The notes: generated by a model not told the origin, from the letters alone. A stretch of DNA of 15,812 nucleotides from DAIDKA01 sp036489445 (GCA_036489445.1 DASXFV010000003.1:1-15812); one strand, 5' to 3'. Positions 6,390-13,906 are shown, numbered from the stretch's first letter. Translations and numbers: made by a program.

Positions 6390-7848
6390 GGCGGCGCAGT
6401 TCCAGTTTGAATCCCGGTTTGCTGATGGTCACTGCCGAGAGGTCCGGTCGCTGCGCCAGCTGCCGCAGCAGGCTGATGACGGGTTTCAATTCAGGATTGT
6501 AATGCCGAGGCGCGGGGGCCGCCGCCAGCATGGCATCGACCTGGCCGGCCGGCATGGTGGCGCGCAGCAGAAACTCCTCATCGGACAACCCCGCACCCAG
6601 ACGTCGGCGCAGCTCTTCAATGGCGGGCATGCCAGGCTCCGCCCGCAGCTCCCGGGTCCGGGCCAAGGAGTCGATGCGATCCATCACATTGCCATCAATG
6701 GGCACATTGGGCCGGCCAAAGCGGCCGATGGCATAGCGGATGGCCTCATCCGGAATCACCTTGTAGCGCTCCTTGGTGGTCACATTCATGACCGCCTGGG
6801 TCAGGACGATCTGCGCAAACGGTGTCATGACGATGGGCCAGCCCAGCTCCTCGCGCACGCGCCCGATCTCATCGATGACCGCACTCTCCAGATGCGCCAA
6901 CCGGGCCTCGGCCAGCTGACGCCGCATGGTGCCGATCATGCCGCCCGGCAGCTGGTGCTGAAGATAGGCGGCATCAAACCCCTGCGGGTGGCCGATGGGC
7001 AGCCCTTCGGCTTCGGCCAGTCGCGTGAAGTACCGGGCGACCTCCTGCAGGGCCTCATCATCCACGCTGACGCTGTGCCCGAGCGCGCGCAGATTGGCGA
7101 CGATGCGTTCGGCGGGCGGATTGGAGGTCCCGTCCGCCGCCGCACCGGAGGCACACTGCAGGACACTCACCCCGTATGCCGGGGCATCCAGATAGGTGTG
7201 CTCGGCCAGCCCGATGGTGCAATGAGAGTGCAATTCCAAGGGTTTGTTGCCAATCACAGCCTGCACGGCCGGAATCAGCGTCTGCGCACGCTTGGGCGCC
7301 AGCAGGCCACCGGGATCCTTGATATAGATGGCATCGATGTCCGCAGAGGCGGCGAGCTTGCGGGCAGCGGCGACGTAATGCGCATCGTCATGAACGGGGC
7401 TCAAGGTAAAAACCAGTGCCGCGATCACATACTCGCCCCCGCCCTGCTTGACCAGTCGCGCGCAGGCAATGTTCGAGTCGGCATCATTCATGGGGTCCGC
7501 CAGACAGAAGCGGCGGATGCCATTGCGCGCCAGCACCTGGAACACCAGCGCCATGAACTGCGGGTGCGCAGTCTCCCAGGAGATGAAGCGAAAGCCCGTG
7601 GACATGAACTGCAGGGGCGTATGGGGCGTCAGGGATGCCATCAACCGGATGCGCTCCCAGGGATCCTCCTTCTTGAAGCGCACCGCCACGCCCATATGCG
7701 TGGAGGTCGTGAAATCGATGGCCTTGTAGCCCACTCGGTCCATCACCGGGGCAATGGTCAGCGTATTGGCGGTGTCGACGCCCAGGGCGGCCCACAATGA
7801 CTGGTTGCCATCCCGCAGCGACGTCTCGACCAGTTGCAGGTCACTCAT
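6373..7848 (-). CDS. Biotin-dependent carboxyltransferase subunit (pyruvate carboxylase B/5S-like), candidate aryl-ketone carboxylase
   Basis: This 491-residue protein has an HMGL-like TIM barrel and the conserved PYC/OADA C-terminal domain, without an attached biotinyl domain. Metal ligands are D13 (LRDGNQSL), carbamoylated-lysine candidate K177 (YIKDPGGLLAP), and H207/H209 (LELHSHC). The C-terminal half keeps PGGMIGTMRRQL (301-312) and TPFAQIVLTQAVMNV (342-356). Three changes stand out against pyruvate carboxylase: the LLRGQN motif, whose arginine holds pyruvate, reads MSTGFR (T84 in its place), RDAHQS reads RDGNQS, and TSQP reads TSNP. These argue for another carbonyl substrate. With the neighbouring carrier and biotin carboxylase it forms a three-subunit enzyme like HpeCBA of Rhodococcus GD02, which carboxylates 4-phospho-acetovanillone. 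The ATG at 7848 overlaps the biotin carboxylase by eight bases with GGAG upstream. Confidence 0.88.
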   Translation of the reverse strand: MSDLQLVETSLRDGNQSLWAALGVDTANTLTIAPVMDRVGYKAIDFTTSTHMGVAVRFKKEDPWERIRLMASLTPHTPLQFMSTGFRFISWETAHPQFMALVFQVLARNGIRRFCLADPMNDADSNIACARLVKQGGGEYVIAALVFTLSPVHDDAHYVAAARKLAASADIDAIYIKDPGGLLAPKRAQTLIPAVQAVIGNKPLELHSHCTIGLAEHTYLDAPAYGVSVLQCASGAAADGTSNPPAERIVANLRALGHSVSVDDEALQEVARYFTRLAEAEGLPIGHPQGFDAAYLQHQLPGGMIGTMRRQLAEARLAHLESAVIDEIGRVREELGWPIVMTPFAQIVLTQAVMNVTTKERYKVIPDEAIRYAIGRFGRPNVPIDGNVMDRIDSLARTRELRAEPGMPAIEELRRRLGAGLSDEEFLLRATMPAGQVDAMLAAAPAPRHYNPELKPVISLLRQLAQRPDLSAVTISKPGFKLELRRHARPG

Positions 7849-9187
7849 GTCGGCGCTCCAGCAGTCGGCTCACAAATCCCGTGTCGAATCCCCCGGCTTG
7901 GAATTCGGGGTCTGCCAGCACCTGCAGCTGGAAGTCCAGGTTCGAGTGCACACCGGTGAGCCGGGTCGCAGCCAGTGCCTCGCGCAGCAGGTTCACAGCG
8001 CCCGCGCGGTCCGCAGCGTAAGCGATGATCTTGGCCATCAGCGAATCATAGTACGGCGGGATGCGCGAACCCGCACCGATATGCGTGTCCACCCGAATCC
8101 CCGGCTGCACCGGCCACGACACCTCAATGACTTGCCCGGGACTGGGGCGAAAGTCATGTGCCGGATCCTCGGCATTGATGCGGCATTCGATCGCGCAGCC
8201 CTGCACGCGGATGTCGGACTGGGTCAGACGCAGCCCGGCACCGCTGGCAATGGCAATCTGCTCGGCAATCAGATCGACACCCGTCACCGCTTCAGTGACC
8301 GGATGTTCCACCTGGATGCGGGCATTCATTTCCAGGAAATAAAAACTGCCCTGCTCCGGGTCCACCAGAAACTCCACCGTGCCCGCGCCGCGATACGCCA
8401 GGCGCTCTGCGAAGCGCACGGCAGCGGCATGCAGCGCCGCGCGCAGGGCGTGCGACAGACCCGGTGCGGGCGTCTCCTCGATGAGTTTCTGATAGCGCCG
8501 CTGAGTCGAGCAGTCCCGCTCCCCCAGGTGGATCGCGTTGCCAAGGCCATCGCCCAACACCTGAACTTCCACATGCCGGCCGCGGGCAACGTAGCGTTCC
8601 AGATACACGCGCGCATCGCCGAACGCAGCGCCCGCCTCCGCAGCCGCCAGTTCCAGGGTCGCCGGCAGCGCCTCCAGGGTATCGACCCGCTTCATGCCGC
8701 GACCGCCGCCACCGCCCACCGCTTTGACCAGCAAGGGCACGCCGATGGCGCGGGCCGCCGCCAGTGCTGCTTCAGTGGTGGTCACGGCACAGCCGGGAAC
8801 CACCGGCACCTTGGCCGCTTCCGCCTCGGCGCGGGCCCGCAGCTTGTCCCCCACCGCCTCGATCTGCGCGGCCGTGGGACCGATGAACACCACCCCTGAG
8901 GATTCGCACAACCGGGCGAGCGCGGCGCGCTCGGAGAGGAAGCCATAGCCCGGATGGATGGCGTCCGACTGGGTCGCGCGGGCGGCATGCACGATCGTCT
9001 CCACCCGCAGATAACTGTCCCCGGGACGCGCTGGACCGATGCACACGGTGCGATCGGCAAGCCGCGCCGGCACGCTGTCCAGATCTGCCTGCGATGCGGC
9101 GAGTACGGTCTGGATCCCCAAGGCGTGGCAGGTGCGCATGATGCGCACGGCAATCTCCCCACGATTGGCGATCAATATGCGACGCAC
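7841..9187 (-). CDS. Biotin carboxylase subunit (AccC-like) of the catabolic carboxylase
   Basis: This 448-residue ATP-grasp biotin carboxylase uses ATP and bicarbonate to carboxylate the biotin on the carrier protein. The N-domain ILIANRGEIAVRI (4-16) is canonical. The glycine-rich lid GGGGGRGMK is at 158-166, HVEVQV is at 205-210 and RDCSTQRRYQK at 224-234. E272, E286 and N288 are metal/ATP ligands, RIQVEHP (290-296) holds the bicarbonate residues, and R336 lies in CRINAEDP. Length equals housekeeping AccC (about 450). It is not the fatty-acid enzyme by context: it sits between a dedicated carrier and a 5S-type carboxyltransferase, not with accB alone or accAD. It starts with GTG at 9187, 12 nt after the carrier stop, without a strong ribosome site, so coupling to the carrier gene is likely. 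Confidence 0.93.
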   Translation of the reverse strand: MRRILIANRGEIAVRIMRTCHALGIQTVLAASQADLDSVPARLADRTVCIGPARPGDSYLRVETIVHAARATQSDAIHPGYGFLSERAALARLCESSGVVFIGPTAAQIEAVGDKLRARAEAEAAKVPVVPGCAVTTTEAALAAARAIGVPLLVKAVGGGGGRGMKRVDTLEALPATLELAAAEAGAAFGDARVYLERYVARGRHVEVQVLGDGLGNAIHLGERDCSTQRRYQKLIEETPAPGLSHALRAALHAAAVRFAERLAYRGAGTVEFLVDPEQGSFYFLEMNARIQVEHPVTEAVTGVDLIAEQIAIASGAGLRLTQSDIRVQGCAIECRINAEDPAHDFRPSPGQVIEVSWPVQPGIRVDTHIGAGSRIPPYYDSLMAKIIAYAADRAGAVNLLREALAATRLTGVHSNLDFQLQVLADPEFQAGGFDTGFVSRLLERRHE

Positions 9188-9199
9188 GGCAAGGTACGG

Positions 9200-9673
9200 T
9201 CAGCTCGACTTGCGCACGCGCAGCAGCGTCTCGCCGTATTCGACGAGCGCACCATCCGCCGCCAGAATCTCCGCCACGGTGCCGCGCACGCCCGCGCGCA
9301 CCGTGTTCATCAGTTTCATGACCTCGATGATGCCAACGATCGTGTCCTCCACCACCGGCGCGCCGACTTCCACAAAGGGCGGCGCACCGGGCTTGGGCGC
9401 GCGGTAAAACGTGCCCAGCAGCGGTGAGGGTAAATCCTGGAGACGCGGATCGACTGGGGCCTGCACCGCCGCGGGCTTTGCCGGGGCTGCCGCGGGTGGC
9501 GTGGCCGCGGCGGCAACGCTCGGCGCCTCAGCTCTTGGCGCTGCTGCGGTTTCGGCCGGTGCCCCGCGTCGCAGGCTGATTTTCGTGCCCTCGACTTCCA
9601 GTGTCAGTTCATCGAAACCGGATTGCTCCACCAGCCGCATGATTTCCGCCACGTCCGCGGCCGTCAGACTCAT
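9200..9673 (-). CDS. Biotin carboxyl carrier protein (AccB-like) of the catabolic carboxylase
   Basis: This 157-residue carrier has an N-terminal helical region (1-36, AADVAEIMRLVEQSGFDELT) like AccB, an Ala/Pro-rich flexible linker (about 38-76) and a C-terminal biotinyl domain (about 80-157). The biotinylated lysine is K120 in EVMKLM, and the AccB-type thumb motif SPLLGTFYRAPKPGAPPF is at 83-100. It shuttles carboxybiotin between the biotin carboxylase and the carboxyltransferase. Its ATG at 9673 overlaps the stop of the kinase ATP-binding subunit by four bases (ATGA), with a GGGGG ribosome site inside that gene. This overlap physically ties the kinase and carboxylase halves of the operon together. 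An upstream reading from 9817 lies inside the kinase gene and is rejected. Confidence 0.93.
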   Translation of the reverse strand: MSLTAADVAEIMRLVEQSGFDELTLEVEGTKISLRRGAPAETAAAPRAEAPSVAAAATPPAAAPAKPAAVQAPVDPRLQDLPSPLLGTFYRAPKPGAPPFVEVGAPVVEDTIVGIIEVMKLMNTVRAGVRGTVAEILAADGALVEYGETLLRVRKSS

Positions 9674-10725
9674 CGGTTGCCCCCGAATATCGACAACACG
9701 TGCAAGGAAGGATCGACGGCGGGGCGGGCCGCCGGTGCGCTCTCCTGCCGCGACCAGACGGTCTCCGGCCGGCTCTGCAGCAGCAGAATCGCGCCGCTGT
9801 GCCGATCCACGGCCCATTCAATGTCCTGGGGCCGCCCGTAATGGCGCTCGACCTTGCGGCCAATCACCCGCAGTGCCTCCAGCTCCGCATCACTCATGCA
9901 GGCAAGCTGGCGCTGCGCGTCCGGCACCGCGACACTGTCGATGCCGCCTTGCTCGAGCGGCACGTGACAGATCTGCTTGTCGGAGATCTCGCGCACCGAG
10001 ACCTCACCGGTGATCTTGCCGATCACCCACCGATCCGGGGTCACCTCGCCACCGACCACCGCCGAACCCAGCCCCCAGGAGCCTTCAATGGCCATGACCG
10101 AGCGATCTCCCGTGAGCGGGCTGCGGGTGAACATGACGCCTGCGGTTCTGGCATCCACCATGGTCTGCACGACCACGGCCATGGCCACATCCGGTTCGGC
10201 AAACGCATGCCGGCGCCGATAGACCATGGATTCCACGGAATACAGACTTCCCCAACAGCTGCGCACCTTGGCCAGAGTCTGTTCCAGACTCTGCACCCAC
10301 AGGTAGGTGTCCTGAAGGCCGGCGAAGCTGGCATCCGCCGCATCCTCTGTGGTTGCCGAGGAGCGCACCGCGACCGCGGCCTGCCGATCGGCGTTGAGCT
10401 TGTGGTAGGCACGCGAGATGGCAGCGCGGACGTCCTGGGGCAAGGGCGCGGCCTCGATCTGCGCACGCAGCTGCCGCGACACCTCGGTGACGGCGGTCAG
10501 ATTCTCCGGATCCAGGGCGGCGACCCGCGCCCGAATGGGGGCCGCGCTTTCCGCGACGGACAAAAACCGCTCGAACGCCGCCGTCTTGACGACAAAGCCG
10601 GGCGGCACCGCGATACCGGCGCGCGTGAGTTCCCCGAGACTGCCCCCCTTGCCGCCCACCTGTGGCCGGTCGGCAAGACTCAGATCAGCAAACCAGCCGA
10701 CACACTCCAAATCGTTCAACGTCAC
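9670..10725 (-). CDS. PEP-synthase-like ATP-binding subunit (PPDK_N domain) of an aryl phosphotransferase, PpsB/HpeHI/AcvAB type
   Basis: This 351-residue protein is only the ATP/pyruvate-dikinase N-terminal domain of PEP synthase, standing alone. It shows VGGKGGSLGEL at 23-33, VAVRSSATTEDAADASFAG at 118-136, MFTRSPLTGD (198-207), GRPQDIEWAVD (297-307) and LLLQSRPET (314-322), all diagnostic. It would transfer phosphate from ATP to the histidine of the partner subunit encoded just upstream. A separate ATP subunit of about 40 kDa next to a subunit of about 70 kDa is the layout of phenylphosphate synthase (PpsB with PpsA in Thauera). The start is GTG at 10725, 19 nt after the upstream stop and behind AAGGGG; a TTG reading from 10866 lies inside the upstream gene and is rejected. 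It is not gluconeogenic PEP synthase, which is one chain of about 800 residues. Confidence 0.88.
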   Translation of the reverse strand: MTLNDLECVGWFADLSLADRPQVGGKGGSLGELTRAGIAVPPGFVVKTAAFERFLSVAESAAPIRARVAALDPENLTAVTEVSRQLRAQIEAAPLPQDVRAAISRAYHKLNADRQAAVAVRSSATTEDAADASFAGLQDTYLWVQSLEQTLAKVRSCWGSLYSVESMVYRRRHAFAEPDVAMAVVVQTMVDARTAGVMFTRSPLTGDRSVMAIEGSWGLGSAVVGGEVTPDRWVIGKITGEVSVREISDKQICHVPLEQGGIDSVAVPDAQRQLACMSDAELEALRVIGRKVERHYGRPQDIEWAVDRHSGAILLLQSRPETVWSRQESAPAARPAVDPSLHVLSIFGGNR

Positions 10726-10744
10726 GCTGCCGCCACCCCTTACG

Positions 10745-12568
10745 CTATCTAAGGATAGTGACAATACCGCGGCCGCCATCGACCCGGATGCGCTGGCCAT
10801 CCTTGATCCGCGAAGTCCCATTCCCCGTGCCCACCACGGCGGGCAGACCGTACTCACGCGCCACAATGGCGGCGTGGCTCATCGAGCCGCCGATGTCCGA
10901 GACGGCGCCGGCAATCTTGCCGAAGATCGGTGCCCAGGTGGGATTGGTGACCTGGCAGACCAGGATGTCACCCTTTTGCAGTCGGGAAATCTCATCGACA
11001 CTTTTGACAATCCGCGCGGTGCCTTCCACGACCCCGCGGCAGGCGGCAAAGCCCTTGAGTTCATTCGGATCCCGATCCGACCCGGTGGACAGCCACGTAT
11101 CCAGCGTTTCGCGCGTGATGCCCCACAGCATCACGATGGCAGGATCATCAATCACCTCCGGCACCGCCCCCAGCGCCGGGGGTGTCTCGTGCTTCGCCCA
11201 TTCGCGGATGGCCGCGCGTCGTTCGGCGACGATCTGTGGCCAGTGCGACGGCCCGCGCGGCGGTGAGCCATTGGACCAGGAGGTCATCAGATCGATGATC
11301 GCGGATTTCACTTCGTAGTGGGTCAGCTGGAACACATCTTCCGTGTCCGCGAAGAACCCGTGACGGGCCAGCAGTGCGCCAAATTCGCGGATCTTGTTGA
11401 AGAAGAGATTGGTGTACCAGTGCTCGCAGTAGAACTTGTGGCCCTCCACATACGGGAACACGCGGTGCGCCAGGGTGATCATCTGGTCGTAGGCCGCGCG
11501 CTCCTCGTCCGTGGTCAGCAGCTCCCGGTAGTCCTCGATGAGCTGCTTGCGCTCCTCCAGAAGTTTCTCGACGGGCCGGCGCAAAGACTCACCGGCTTTC
11601 ACTCGCGCGATGTAGTCGGGCAGGCTGGCAAAGGGCATCGACAGGTCATCATTCCAGGCGCGGTGATAATGATAGAACCCATCCCCCACATTGATGTTGA
11701 ACCAGGGGTGGCGGGAGACCTCCAGCTCCGCCAGCCAGGCGCGTCCCGCATCCCCCGCCGTGCGCAGCGTCTCCATGAGCTGCGTCGCGGAGAGCTGCTT
11801 GCCGAAATGCGCATCGATACCCAGGTCCACTGCGCAGCGTGCGAGACGCCGCAATTCATCATCAGGGCGGAAGATCTCCGCCTCGATGCCTGCCACCATG
11901 CGCGCAATGGTCTGGTCGGTGATTTCCGGGAACGCCTTCTTGCAAAAATCAAAGAACGTCAGATAAGCGCCATAGCCCAGCAGCAGGAACTCGAAGTGGT
12001 GATGCCACATCCGGAAGTACCCCTCGAGGGTCTTCTGGTAGGTGTCCAGCAGCAGGTGATTGGAGGCGACCCCAAGACCGGCATGCACATTGGCCAGCGG
12101 CTCGAGATCCGGCAGCTGCGGCACGGGCAGGGCCTGCGCCGCGCTGATCAAGGCGAGCATTTTCTCGCGCCACTGGCCGTACAGGCGCTCCCAGTTGGCG
12201 TAATAGTAGAATGCCCGCTGTTTGAATTCCTCCAGCCGATGGGCGATTTCCGCAGGATCCGTGACGGCGTTACCGCCGATATACACCCGGCCATTGATGA
12301 TGCGGTGATCGATACCCAGCGTCGTGGGCAGACAATGCACCCGGGTATTGGCGGAACCCAGTGCGCAGTACGCCGCCTCCGCCGTCACCATATCGAACGC
12401 CGACATGGGCTCCGGGAAATGCATGGAGTTGTAGAACCAGAAGCGCTGATCATCCCCCGGTACAAATTGCGTGTAGTACGGATACGCCGCCTGGGCCCGC
12501 TCCGTGCCGGGGACGACGTGCAACGAGCTGGGCAAGGGGAACTGTTTGGCTTGGACCGGTATATCCAT
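10745..12568 (-). CDS. PEP-utilising His-swivel/substrate subunit of an aryl phosphotransferase, PpsA/HpeHI/AcvAB type
   Basis: This 607-residue protein ends in a PEP-utilising mobile (swivel) domain (about 505-607) with phosphohistidine H565 in GGSMSHAAIVARE, the equivalent of GGRTCHAAI in PEP synthase. The first 500 residues show no standard kinase motif. They are rich in aromatic residues (for example FWFYNSMHFPEP near 43-54, FYYYANWERLYGQW near 118-131, FRMWHHHFEFLLLGYGAYLTFFDF near 187-210) and probably form the substrate domain. Size and layout match the large subunit of phenylphosphate synthase, which phosphorylates phenol through phosphohistidine, giving AMP and phosphate from ATP. 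In the Hpe and Acv pathways the equivalent kinase phosphorylates hydroxyacetophenones. The ATG at 12568 lies 18 nt after the AraC gene. No CBS-type regulatory third subunit (PpsC) is found next to it. Family is certain; substrate is inferred. Confidence 0.87.
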   Translation of the reverse strand: MDIPVQAKQFPLPSSLHVVPGTERAQAAYPYYTQFVPGDDQRFWFYNSMHFPEPMSAFDMVTAEAAYCALGSANTRVHCLPTTLGIDHRIINGRVYIGGNAVTDPAEIAHRLEEFKQRAFYYYANWERLYGQWREKMLALISAAQALPVPQLPDLEPLANVHAGLGVASNHLLLDTYQKTLEGYFRMWHHHFEFLLLGYGAYLTFFDFCKKAFPEITDQTIARMVAGIEAEIFRPDDELRRLARCAVDLGIDAHFGKQLSATQLMETLRTAGDAGRAWLAELEVSRHPWFNINVGDGFYHYHRAWNDDLSMPFASLPDYIARVKAGESLRRPVEKLLEERKQLIEDYRELLTTDEERAAYDQMITLAHRVFPYVEGHKFYCEHWYTNLFFNKIREFGALLARHGFFADTEDVFQLTHYEVKSAIIDLMTSWSNGSPPRGPSHWPQIVAERRAAIREWAKHETPPALGAVPEVIDDPAIVMLWGITRETLDTWLSTGSDRDPNELKGFAACRGVVEGTARIVKSVDEISRLQKGDILVCQVTNPTWAPIFGKIAGAVSDIGGSMSHAAIVAREYGLPAVVGTGNGTSRIKDGQRIRVDGGRGIVTILR

Positions 12569-12586
12569 CTTTACTTTCTTGAATGA

Positions 12587-13540
12587 CTACAGAACCGCGC
12601 GGCGGTATTGCAAGGGGGCATGGCCGTACCGTTGCCGGAAGCGGCGTGCGAAATGACTGGGATCAATGAAGCCGCAACGGGTCGCAACATCCTCGATCCG
12701 CGGCGCGGCCACGCGTGCGTCGCTGAGGATTTCCCGGGCGCGCTCCAGGCGCAGTTTCATCAGCTGCTCCACAAAGGTCGTGCCGGCAGCCGCAAAGGCA
12801 TAGTGCAACGTACGCTTGGAGATGTCGTGCTGCGCGGCGACCACCAGGGGCGACAGATCCGTCTCCTCCAGGCGATCGCGCAACGTCACAATCAGCTCAC
12901 TGAGCAGCGAACGCGGAGTTTCCGCGCCCGTCCCCCTGCCCACCGCCAGCGTCAGGAGCGAGGCGATCTGCTCGGCGACGGTGCTGCGGGGCAGCGCCAG
13001 CTCGGCGCAGGTTTCCAGGCGCAGGCTGGCCATGGCGGCGCACAGCGCGGAGCTCCAGTCGCCCTGCGAAAACAGCATGGCGGCGCAGTTCTCAGGATTC
13101 GGCAGCCAACGCCGCAACCAGTCCTCCGGCATGCGCAGAATGACGGCAGAGGATGCCTGCGGGCACATCAGGTCATAAGGCTCGGTCCCGTCGACGAGCA
13201 CGCAGTCGCCGGTATGGACCTGCACTTCCTTGCCCCGTTGCCGCAACAGGCCCTGCCCGATGCGGAACTGCAGCAGAAAGAAGGTCGGGTATCGCGTGCG
13301 GGAGATCCGCGCGGGGGTGCGCCGGATATGCTGACTGGCGGCGCCCACAAAGCTCAGGGTGGTGGCGCCGAAGTCCAGTTGGTCCATGCACGCTCGAAAG
13401 TTGCTGCGCACCGGCGTGTCGATATCCAGCTCCAGGAACCGGTCGCAGACCGCGTCCACCCAGAACGCCAGCGCCCGCCGCTGGTCAAGACCATCCGTCG
13501 ACCAGTGACTGGGTCGCTCGAAGTTCAGCCTCAACCCCAT
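12587..13540 (-). CDS. AraC-family transcriptional regulator
   Basis: This 317-residue regulator has an N-terminal AraC-binding-like sensor domain (about 12-195) and a C-terminal double helix-turn-helix domain. The first helix pair is around 233-249 (VVAAQHDISKRTLHYAF), the second at 282-313 (IEDVATRCGF...FRQRYG-APLQYR), the family signature. The N-terminal type (AFWVDAVCDRFLELD at 25-39) is common in regulators of aromatic catabolism. I chose ATG 13540 because GGAG lies six bases upstream and the length is typical; a GTG at 13612 would add 24 residues but has no ribosome site. It lies 18 nt upstream of the kinase gene on the same strand and divergent from the receptor gene, so it likely activates both in response to the pathway substrate. 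The ligand is inferred, not seen. Confidence 0.9.
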   Translation of the reverse strand: MGLRLNFERPSHWSTDGLDQRRALAFWVDAVCDRFLELDIDTPVRSNFRACMDQLDFGATTLSFVGAASQHIRRTPARISRTRYPTFFLLQFRIGQGLLRQRGKEVQVHTGDCVLVDGTEPYDLMCPQASSAVILRMPEDWLRRWLPNPENCAAMLFSQGDWSSALCAAMASLRLETCAELALPRSTVAEQIASLLTLAVGRGTGAETPRSLLSELIVTLRDRLEETDLSPLVVAAQHDISKRTLHYAFAAAGTTFVEQLMKLRLERAREILSDARVAAPRIEDVATRCGFIDPSHFARRFRQRYGHAPLQYRRAVL

Positions 13541-13596
13541 GTCGGGCTCCAGCGCTCCCAATTCGTAAACCCCCAAGAATGTGGCACAGAGGCGGA

Positions 13597-13626
13597 AATG
13601 TATGCAAGACACGATCGTTGGATCAA
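13597..13626 (-). promoter_or_regulatory. Candidate promoter for the araC-kinase-carboxylase operon
   Basis: On the minus strand, TTGATC (13621-13626, four of six) is followed by an 18-nt spacer and TACATT (13597-13602, four of six). This gives a leader of about 50 nt before the regulator ATG. The -35 box lies inside the left arm of the 9-bp inverted repeat, as expected for a class II activated or autoregulated promoter. It is a moderate match by eye only. Confidence 0.35.
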
Positions 13627-13678
13627 CATCTTAGCCGGGATTTCGCAGCGGACCTCATATTCGCAGGCCTGTTGATCC
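13620..13678. repeat. 9-bp perfect inverted repeat flanking a TTCGCAG direct repeat, candidate AraC-type operator
   Basis: GGATCAACA at 13620-13628 is the exact reverse complement of TGTTGATCC at 13670-13678, with 41 nt between. Inside the loop TTCGCAG occurs twice in direct orientation, 18 nt apart. Two separated 9-bp sites between divergent promoters, one overlapping a -35 box, suit a dimeric AraC-family protein. The arms are too far apart for a terminator and no U-run follows. Confidence 0.4.
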
Positions 13679-13906
13679 GTCAATTCCCCGCTTTCGACAA
13701 CACTATTACCAATTAATATGCACTCTCAGCTTCCCTTTGCACTGTCGTCCGCGCATTGCGACAAACCGCCGCGCTACGCTTCCAGCCGCAGGGTGGAGGT
13801 CGGAACCGCAACAAGAAGCGCAAAGTCGTAAATTTGGGATTTGACCGCGCAAAACGGTACCGCTCCGCCTACGCAGCATCACGATGTTGTTTTAGGGGGA
13901 CGCAGA

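Larger units (their letters stand above)
13541..13906. promoter_or_regulatory. 366-nt divergent control region between the AraC gene and the TonB-dependent receptor gene
   Basis: No gene is credible here. The region is less GC-rich than its surroundings, especially 13690-13725. It holds a 9-bp inverted repeat (13620-13678), a TTCGCAG direct repeat (13642-13648 and 13660-13666, 18-nt period) and a candidate minus-strand promoter (13597-13626). For the receptor, a good ribosome site (GGGGGA at about 13895) is clear. A convincing -35/-10 pair is not; the TAATAT near 13714 has no well-spaced partner. An AraC-dependent promoter often has a poor -35 box. Confidence 0.5.

Noticed and set aside
6364..7800. 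478-codon open frame on the plus strand opposite the carboxyltransferase
   Set aside because: It is antisense to a gene with full family motifs and has low-complexity Arg/Gly/His composition. Long antisense frames are common in GC-rich coding DNA.
6373..9673. Housekeeping acetyl-CoA or pyruvate carboxylase
   Set aside because: The carboxyltransferase is not AccA/AccD, lacks the pyruvate-binding arginine, and the genes are fused by overlap to an aryl-kinase-like module.
10726..10866. TTG-started extension of the kinase ATP-binding subunit
   Set aside because: It overlaps the swivel-domain end of the upstream gene out of frame. GTG 10725 has AAGGGG upstream and starts the family homology.
9670..12568. 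Gluconeogenic PEP synthase broken by a frameshift
   Set aside because: Subunit order is reversed compared with PEP synthase (swivel domain first, ATP domain second), each part has its own start and stop, and the C-terminal PEP/pyruvate barrel is missing. This is the phenylphosphate synthase layout.
11318..12586. 422-codon open frame on the plus strand opposite the kinase large subunit
   Set aside because: It is antisense to a recognisable PEP-utilising protein and its translation shows no domain or motif.
13541..13612. GTG start giving the AraC regulator 24 more residues
   Set aside because: There is no ribosome site ahead of GTG 13612, whereas ATG 13540 has GGAG six bases upstream and gives the usual length.
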